A stretch of 39,557 nt of DNA, taken from assembly GCA_002212985.1 (NCBI GenBank), contig NBMY01000088.1:1-39557 (forward strand), given 5' to 3'. Position numbers and translations under genes: made by a program. The DNA is from Sphingobacteriales bacterium TSM_CSS (GTDB taxonomy: Bacteria; Bacteroidota; Bacteroidia; Chitinophagales; UBA2359). Position 1 is the first letter of the stretch. Every line of letters begins with the position of its first letter. Shown here piece after piece: positions 8,472-15,500 of this stretch. A model generated the notes under the pieces. That model was not told the origin of the DNA, ran no database searches, and saw nothing but the letters and a program-made list of their open reading frames with translations.

Positions 8472-8858
8472 TAAAATGGAACTTTCGGTTCGGGTGTTAG
8501 GGTTGGGCTTTTGTGTAATAAATATTGTTTTCGTTTATGAACGCTCAAATGGCACTGTAGAGTTTACATTTCGCTGACAAAAATTGAAAAAAAACTTTTT
8601 TATTGTAAAAACCGGCAAAAAAAGAGGGTACAATTGTTATTTGTTATCTTTTGGGCTTAAAGTAACCCCCAATGTACAGTTAAGGTGGAAACCGTTGGTA
8701 AAAATGCGTATTTTGCAGCCAAAATACGGGCAAAGCCGCAAAACAGTAAATTCGGCTACTAAAGTAACGCAAAAAACCGACTTAAACAAATAATTCAAAC
8801 TTAATTTTAAAATTGCCGGCTTAGCTGCCTTTTTTTGTAAATTAGCATATTGTAGCCT
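8472..8858. other. Divergent intergenic region with a perfect 9-bp inverted repeat
   Basis: Separates the minus-strand NlpC/P60-like gene from the plus-strand lgt-family gene, so it should carry both promoters. It contains CGTATTTTG (8707-8715) and CAAAATACG (8720-8728) around CAGC, without a T-tract: possibly an operator or RNA hairpin. An open frame at 8584-8793 begins with TTG and has biased, basic composition; I do not call it a gene. Confidence 0.55.
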
Positions 8859-10022
8859 ATGTATCCTACCCTGTCTGATTTAATATTTGACCTTACCGGT
8901 TGGTATATTCCCCTGCCTATACAAACCTACGGCTTTTTTCTGGCTTTGGGTTTTGTTGCCGGAGCCATTGTATTGTACCGCGAGTTTTCGCGTATGGAGC
9001 GCGCCGGTTATCTTACAGGCATAAAAGAGAAGCAAATGATTGGCAAACCGGCAACGGTACCCGAAATTTTGGGCAATGCGCTTATTGGTTTGCTGATAGG
9101 CTACAAACTGGTAGCCATGCTGCTAAATTGGCGCGGGTTTACCGATAATCCGCAGGAGTTTATTGTTTCGTCTGATGGCAATTGGGTTGGCGCATTGGTA
9201 TTTGCTGTCTTTTTTGGTTATTTAAGTTATCGGAACAAAGAAAAAGAACGCCTGCCACAGCCGCAGGAAGTAGAAACCATGGTTTTCCCGCGCGAGAGAG
9301 TGGGCGAAATAATTATGATAGCTGCCATAGCAGGCATTTTAGGTTCAAAGTTGTTTACCTGGTTCGAAGACTGGGACGCTTTTCTGAAAGACCCCATTGC
9401 AGCGTTGCTTTCCTTTAGCGGGTTAACTTTTTATGGCGGGCTAATTTGCGCATCTTTTGCCATTATTTATTACAGTTATCGAAAAAAAATACCCATTTCG
9501 CGTCTTACCGATGCGGCTGCCCCTCCTTTAATTATTGGTTATGGTATGGGAAGGTTGGGCTGCCATTTTTCGGGCGACGGCGATTGGGGCATTGTAAACC
9601 AATTGGCAAAACCATTTTCGTGGCTGCCCGATTGGCTTTGGGCTTATACTTACCCTAACAATGTTATTAACGAAGGCATACCCATTGAAGGTTGCCTTGG
9701 AAAGCATTGCCGCGTATTGCCCGAACCGGTTTTTCCAACATCAGTATATGAATTTTTGATGGCGGTGGCCATTTTTATTATTCTAATGTCAGTACGCAAA
9801 CGGTTTAAAGCGCCATTTGGGTTGTTTGCACTTTACCTTATGCTAAATGGTATGGAACGCTTTGCCATAGAAACCATTCGGGTTAACCAGCGTTACAATG
9901 TGTTGGGTTTTCAGCTAAGTCAGGCGCAAACCATTGCCATTGTTCTTATGCTGATAGGAATTGCTTTGGGTGTCTATGCCGTTATACGCTACCGAAAAAG
10001 TTTAGCCCTGCAAGCAAAATAA
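8859..10022 (+). CDS. Lgt-family prolipoprotein diacylglyceryl transferase (divergent paralogue)
   Basis: Multi-pass inner-membrane protein of the family that moves diacylglycerol from phosphatidylglycerol to the lipobox Cys of prolipoproteins. Recognisable parts: IPLPIQTYGFFLALGFVAGA (17-36), FSGLTFYGGLICASF (186-200), IIGYGMGRLGCHFSGDGDWG (225-244) and LMLNGMERFAIETIR (327-341). At 387 residues it is longer than E. coli Lgt (291), with inserts around 45-75, 120-150 and 255-290. The Lgt positions H103 and N146 appear as Tyr (FYGG) and Cys (GRLGC), as in a Bacteroidota subfamily I recall. It may therefore be a paralogue with altered activity. It leads a tight plus-strand cluster, the next gene starting 16 bp later. 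Confidence 0.85.
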   Translation: MYPTLSDLIFDLTGWYIPLPIQTYGFFLALGFVAGAIVLYREFSRMERAGYLTGIKEKQMIGKPATVPEILGNALIGLLIGYKLVAMLLNWRGFTDNPQEFIVSSDGNWVGALVFAVFFGYLSYRNKEKERLPQPQEVETMVFPRERVGEIIMIAAIAGILGSKLFTWFEDWDAFLKDPIAALLSFSGLTFYGGLICASFAIIYYSYRKKIPISRLTDAAAPPLIIGYGMGRLGCHFSGDGDWGIVNQLAKPFSWLPDWLWAYTYPNNVINEGIPIEGCLGKHCRVLPEPVFPTSVYEFLMAVAIFIILMSVRKRFKAPFGLFALYLMLNGMERFAIETIRVNQRYNVLGFQLSQAQTIAIVLMLIGIALGVYAVIRYRKSLALQAK

Positions 10023-10038
10023 CCTAACCCATAGCACT

Positions 10039-10455
10039 ATGTCTGAACTGAAAACCAAACCCAATAACCAAAGCGTTGCCGATTTTTTGAACGCTCTTAC
10101 CAATGCAACCCAAAAGCAGGATTGCCTGACTATTTGCGCCCTAATGCAGGAGGTTACCGGCCACCAACCCAAAATGTGGGGTAATTCAATAGTGGGTTTT
10201 GGCAGCTACCATTATAAATATGCAAGCGGGCAGGAAGGTGACTGGATGCTTACCGTTTTTTCGCCCCGAAAACAAAACCTGTCTGTTTACCTAATGTCGG
10301 GTTTTGAGCCGCTCGAAGCACAACTGCAGAAACTGGGAAAACACAAAACGGGTAAAGGTTGCCTGTATATTAAGAAATTGTCCGACATTAATGTGGAAGT
10401 GCTGAAAGAAATGATTGCCTTATCGGTGCAGAACATAAAAGTACAGTATTCTTAA
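10039..10455 (+). CDS. DUF1801 (YdhG-like) domain protein
   Basis: 138-residue cytoplasmic protein of the small DUF1801/YdhG-like fold. It shows the typical early segment with QEVTGHQPKMWGNSIVGFG followed by YHYKYASGQEGDWMLTVFSPRKQNLSVYL, then GKHKTGKGCLYIKKLSDIN, which is the family's characteristic glycine-lysine stretch. The biochemical role of this family is unknown. It is 16 bp after the lgt-family gene and probably co-transcribed with it. No signal peptide or membrane segment is seen. Confidence 0.85.
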   Translation: MSELKTKPNNQSVADFLNALTNATQKQDCLTICALMQEVTGHQPKMWGNSIVGFGSYHYKYASGQEGDWMLTVFSPRKQNLSVYLMSGFEPLEAQLQKLGKHKTGKGCLYIKKLSDINVEVLKEMIALSVQNIKVQYS

Positions 10456-10573
10456 TGAATACCGCCTTCCGGTTATAAAGTAAACCCCTAATTGCTGTTT
10501 CGTGTCCTATTCCAAAATAGGAGTGGTCAGAAAACATTTAATTTCAATTACCGGTAAAAACCCTGAAAAAGCT

Positions 10574-11311
10574 ATGTTGCAGCGTGCGGCGTTTTTAATA
10601 TTGCTTTGTTGTTGTTGTTTAAAGTTAAACTCAACCGACCAATTGTGGTATGCACGCGTGGCCGATGCCCGCGATGCAAAAGATGCCCTGTTGCGCGCAC
10701 TGTTTCAGAAAAAAGGACTGGCCTACCCGCCGCAGAATCTTTACCTGCGCGTGTTTAAGGGCGAAAGCGTGTTGGAAGTGTGGGCTTCCGATAACAGTAC
10801 GCTGCCATTTACGCTGGTAAAGAGCTACCCTGTATGCGCTATGTCCGGACAATTGGGACCCAAGCGCAGGGAAGGCGATGAGCAAGTGCCCGAAGGCTTT
10901 TACCACATTAGCAGCCTGAACCCCTTTAGCGCCTACCACCTTTCTATGGAAGTAAGCTACCCAAATGCCTCCGACCGGCAGCTAAGTACGAACAGCCGGC
11001 TGGGCGGCAATATTTATATTCATGGCAACTGCAAATCAATTGGCTGCATTGCCATTACCGACCCCTATATAGAAGAAGTGTATTGGCTGGTTGCACAGGC
11101 CCGTGCCAACGGGCAGGTAAAAATACCTGTTCACCTGTTTCCGGCACGTATGTCTGATTTAAAATTCAATATCCTGCAACACTTATACCGCAACAAGCCA
11201 ACCCTGCTCCAATTCTGGAGTTCCCTGAAACAAGGGTACGATTATTTTCAGTACTATCATCGGGTGCCAACTGTTGGCATTGACGAAAACGGCTACTATT
11301 TTTTGCAATAA
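10574..11311 (+). CDS. YafK-type L,D-transpeptidase-fold protein (YkuD domain)
   Basis: Secreted peptidoglycan-acting protein. The ATG at 10574 is preferred over the GTG at 10502 because it directly begins a signal sequence (MLQRAAFLILLCCCCLKLNS). The YkuD catalytic motif is IHGNCKSIGCIAI, the HGxxxSxGC form, with the catalytic Cys in SIGC. The surrounding VSYPNASDRQL and TDPYIEEVYWLVAQAR segments are typical of the YafK (LdtF/DpaA) branch. In E. coli that branch trims Braun lipoprotein from peptidoglycan rather than making 3-3 cross-links; which reaction occurs here is not known. About 245 residues, the expected size. It is followed after 16 bp by a lipoprotein gene and probably belongs to the lgt-family cluster. 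Confidence 0.85.
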   Translation: MLQRAAFLILLCCCCLKLNSTDQLWYARVADARDAKDALLRALFQKKGLAYPPQNLYLRVFKGESVLEVWASDNSTLPFTLVKSYPVCAMSGQLGPKRREGDEQVPEGFYHISSLNPFSAYHLSMEVSYPNASDRQLSTNSRLGGNIYIHGNCKSIGCIAITDPYIEEVYWLVAQARANGQVKIPVHLFPARMSDLKFNILQHLYRNKPTLLQFWSSLKQGYDYFQYYHRVPTVGIDENGYYFLQ

Positions 11312-11326
11312 AATCCGGTAGCAGTC

Positions 11327-11773
11327 ATGAAAAAACATTACATGGTAATTTTTGCATGGATAAACCTGCTGGCCTTTACTGTTGCCGGATGCGGCACAAA
11401 ACCCCATGTGCCTACCCAAGCCGAAATTGCCGCCGACCGCCAACTGCTGCTGGAACTGCAACAGGTATTAGATTGCATTGACGAAGTTATGCAACCTACC
11501 GACGAGGAACTGCTTGCCGATGCCGCCGGCCGGCTCATGGAAGCCCTCTACTGTGCCGATATTGCTACCGCCACCCGCTTTGCCACCGATACTGCCATTG
11601 GCTTACTGTTGTATGTTGATGAGCCGGAAATTAACCATTACAGCATTAAGCGCACCGATGTTTTTAAAAACCGCGGCGTGGCAGAGGTAATCATTAACCA
11701 AAAAGCTACCCTGAAACTGGTTTTCGGACGGACAAATGATTACGATTCCTGGCAGCTAACCTCTGTGAAATAA
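11327..11773 (+). CDS. Small lipoprotein, unknown function
   Basis: 148 residues with a type II signal peptide ending in the lipobox TVAGC (Cys22), followed by GTKPHVPT. The mature part is helical at first (AEIAADRQLLLELQQVLDCIDEV and EELLADAAGRLMEAL) and ends with a probable beta-rich stretch (VAEVIINQKATLKLVFGRT). I do not recognise the family. It starts 16 bp after the YafK-type gene, so the two are probably co-transcribed and may act together in the periplasm. That link rests only on position. Confidence 0.75.
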   Translation: MKKHYMVIFAWINLLAFTVAGCGTKPHVPTQAEIAADRQLLLELQQVLDCIDEVMQPTDEELLADAAGRLMEALYCADIATATRFATDTAIGLLLYVDEPEINHYSIKRTDVFKNRGVAEVIINQKATLKLVFGRTNDYDSWQLTSVK

Positions 11774-12535
11774 CGGCGGGATTGCTATAGGAAGGTATGA
11801 GGGGGCAACTTTGACGCATATTTTATGGCGCTGCTGCTTATGCAAAATTTCTTGGGCATTAGATTTTGATATTATTAACCCGCATTTGAGCAATAAAACA
11901 AAATTGATTTATTTATAACTTATATTAAATTGACTATCAGTAGGTTGATGAAAAAAAAATATCGGGAGACCTGTGGCTTTTTTTTATGACGGCTAATTGA
12001 AAAATTAATATGTTGTCGTTAGTCATAAAACTGTAAATTTTCTCTACTTTTGACCGTGAAGGTATGTTGTTTTCAATAGCAGAATTTGGTGTTGCAAAAG
12101 GCAGAATAAGAACAATATTTGTCGGTCGGCTTTTCAACCCGATTTTAAAATGGTGGGGCGCCTGTACAGTTATAGTTCGGGAAATGCAGCACCATGCGAG
12201 TTGATGACAGTAAACAGACTTTGAAATTTTGAAACAGTCCGGAAGGTAATGTTTTATTTCGGAATTTTAGTGACTAAGGCAACCCCTAAACAGCAGCAGT
12301 TATTGAATGCATGTGCCGGGTATTTTGGCTTTCTCGCTCCCGAAAAACAAATTGTTTTTTGTACTGTATAACGCTGCCCGTGTATTAATTGACAATGGTT
12401 TAAGCTATCGGGAAAATAAACTGAAAGTGCTCCTTGCAAAAGCAAGTTTCTTAAAGTTACATTTTATACTCAGGTTTTAAGCATTGCCAAAGATAATAAG
12501 CGGGTAAATAAAGTAATAAACAAACCAACTCCATC
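11774..12535. other. Long intergenic region upstream of the giant adhesin gene
   Basis: About 760 bp of AT-rich sequence with no convincing gene on either strand. Short minus-strand frames at 11937-12137 and 12254-12445 have no recognisable protein features. A small hairpin CTTGC-AAAA-GCAAG (12433-12446) followed by TTTCTT lies about 90 bp before the adhesin start. The adhesin promoter must lie here, but I find no clear TAnnTTTG box. Confidence 0.5.
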
Positions 12536-15500
12536 ATGAAAAGAAGATTTTACACTCAACCAATTTTGCAGGTATATTTGCTTCGCTATACACTGCTTAT
12601 TTCATTAGGCTTATGGTGTTATACAGCCATTGCACAGCCTACCTGCCCTCCAACACAATCAGTAACCTTGAATTCATCGTGTCAGGCAACCCTGCCCAAC
12701 TATACTTCAACCGGGGTTACCCAATCGCCAACGGCGGGTACAACTTTAACCGGTGTTGGTACTACTGTGGTTACCCTTACGCAAGGAGCAAACAGTTGTA
12801 CTTTTAATGTTGTCAGGTTAGATAACTCCCCACCCGCCATTACCTGCCCAACCAACCAAACCATTTTTTTAAACAGCAGTTGCTCGGCAACCTTGCCCGC
12901 ATATACTCCCGTAAGTACATCGGATAATTGTGGGGTAATTAATGTGTTTCAGTCTATCCCTTCCGGAACAACCTATAATAGTCCCACATCTGTTTCTGTT
13001 CAGTTGACTGCAACAGACGGCAGTAATTCTGCATTTTGTTCTTTTACGGTAGATGTTGTTGATAACACACCGCCTACCATTACCTGTCCTGCCACGCAAA
13101 ATGTAACGGTCAACTCATCGTGTTCTGCAACGTTGGGAGATTACCGCAGTTTGGCGACCAAAAGCGATGCCTGCTGTACAACAGCTTCTATTGTTGTTAC
13201 CCAGTCTCCACTTCAAAGCAGCACGGTTACGGGCGCTACGGCAACAGTTGTTACATTAACAGCTACCGACTGTAACAACAACACCAATACTTGTAGCTTT
13301 AATGTAACCAAAACAGATAATCAAGACCCCAATATTACCTGCTCCGGAACAAAGACAGCCGTATTGTCCGCCACGAATTGTACGGCCACGATGGCTAATT
13401 TCATAACCGCTTTTAACGTTACTTATACCGATAATTGCCCCGGAAATGTTACTGTCACGGCTTCACCTGCCGTAATTACCGGCGTGGGTAACACCACGGT
13501 TACATTTACAGCCACCGACCTTAGCAATAATACCGATGCCTGTACAGTTTCGGTACAAACCGTGGATCAAACACCGCCGAGTTTAACCTGCCCCGGAACA
13601 CAAACACTTATATTATCCAGTGCGTTTTGCAATGGAAACCTTAGCGATTATACTACACTGGCCACCAGTTCAGATATTTGCAGTGCAGTTACTTTGGAGC
13701 AAAATCCTTTTAGCGGATCCAGTGTGTTTAATACCGGCACAACCGTGGTTACGCTTACCTCCCGAGATGCCTCCAACAATACTACCACCTGTTCTTTCAA
13801 TGTGAACAGGGTAGATAACACCCCACCCGTTATTACTTGTCCCAGTGCGCAAAGTTTGGTTTTATCTACTTCGTGCGGGGTTACACTGCCCACCTACACA
13901 GAGGCATTTAAGAACGATGTATGCTGCGGAGCAGCGGGTGTTACCGTTACGCAATCGCCTGCGGCAGGCACAGTTGTAACAGGATCATCGCCAACAACGG
14001 TAACTTTAACTGCAACAGATTGCAATGGCAGTACCAGCAATTGTACGTTTTTGGTAAATAAAACCGACAATGTGTTACCTACCATTACCTGTCCCGGCAC
14101 CCAAACCTTGTCGCTAAGTGGCACCAACTGTACTACCACGCTTCCTGCCTACAGCCCCTTAAGCAGTTCTGATAACTGCGGAGCACCAGCCATAGACCAA
14201 ACTCCCGCGGCAGGAACTTCGGTATCGGGCATTGGGTTTACCACAGTTTCGCTTCGGGCAACCGATGCAAACGGCAACACCGCAACCTGTTTCTTCAGTG
14301 TAAATAAAATAGATGGCACGCCCCCGAGTTTAACCTGCCCCGGCACCCAAACACTTACGGTAAATGCCTCCTGCACCGTAGATTTACCAGCCTTCAGCCC
14401 CGTAACCAGTTCCGACAACTGTAGTTCTTTCAATGTAGTACAATCGCCTCCGGCAGGAACTACGGTATCGGGTTTGGTGGTAACCACCGTTGTACTTACT
14501 GCTACCGATGTTTACAACAATTCGAGTTCCTGTTCATTTAACGTTAACAAAACCGATAATAACATACAGCAAATAATCTGCCCCGCTAACAACCAACCCT
14601 TGTTTTTGGGGGCAAATTGCCTGGCAACCTTGCCGGTGTACCTGGTGCCCGTAAATACCGATAACTGCGGCACACCGGTTTATAACCAAACGCCTGCCGC
14701 CGGCTCAATTGTGAGTGGAATAGGAACCATGACCGTTACCATAACCGCCACAGACGGCAGCAGCAATACCTCTACCTGCTCGTTTACGGTAACTAAAATT
14801 GACGGCTTTCCGCCCTCCATCAGTTGTCCGGGTAATCAAACCATCAGTTTAGGTACTTCCTGTTCTGCCACTTTACCCGGATACAGCCCTACCAGCATTT
14901 CGGATAACTGCGGAGGCAGCCCAACCTTTACCCAATCTCCGGCAGCTAATACCAGTTTATCGGGTGTTGGCGCTACCACTGTAACCTTAACCGCCAACGA
15001 CGGCTACGGCAATACCTCTACCTGCTCGTTTACGGTAAACCGTGTTGATAATACGCTGCCCACCATAACCTGCCCCGCTACACAAACAGTAGTGCTCAAC
15101 GCCTCTTGCGGGGCAACTCTGCCTGCCTATACCGCTGCAAGCCGTGCAGATAACTGCGGCACACCGGCTGTAAGCCAATTGCCGGCATCGGGGCTTGCCT
15201 TGTCGGGTGTGGGTACTACTGTGGTTACGCTTACCGCAACCGATGGCAGCAACAATACTGCCACGTGCAGTTTTAACGTTAACCGCGTTGACAATACAGT
15301 TCCTGCCATTACTTGCCCCGGTACCCAAACCATTGCTTTGGGCGCCAATTGCACTGCTTCCCTGCCCGCCTATAATCCTGTAAGTATATCCGACAACTGT
15401 GCAACCGCCCCATCTGCCACTCAAACGCCGGCATCGGGCAGCACGGTTTCGGGTGTTGGAAGCACTACGGTAACCCTTACTGCCAATGATGGCAATGGCA

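Noticed and set aside
8584..8793. Small plus-strand ORF before lgt
   Set aside because: TTG start, basic low-complexity translation, contains an inverted repeat, and no recognisable features.
11937..12445. Two short minus-strand ORFs before the adhesin
   Set aside because: No family resemblance, no start context, and composition is like the surrounding AT-rich noncoding DNA.
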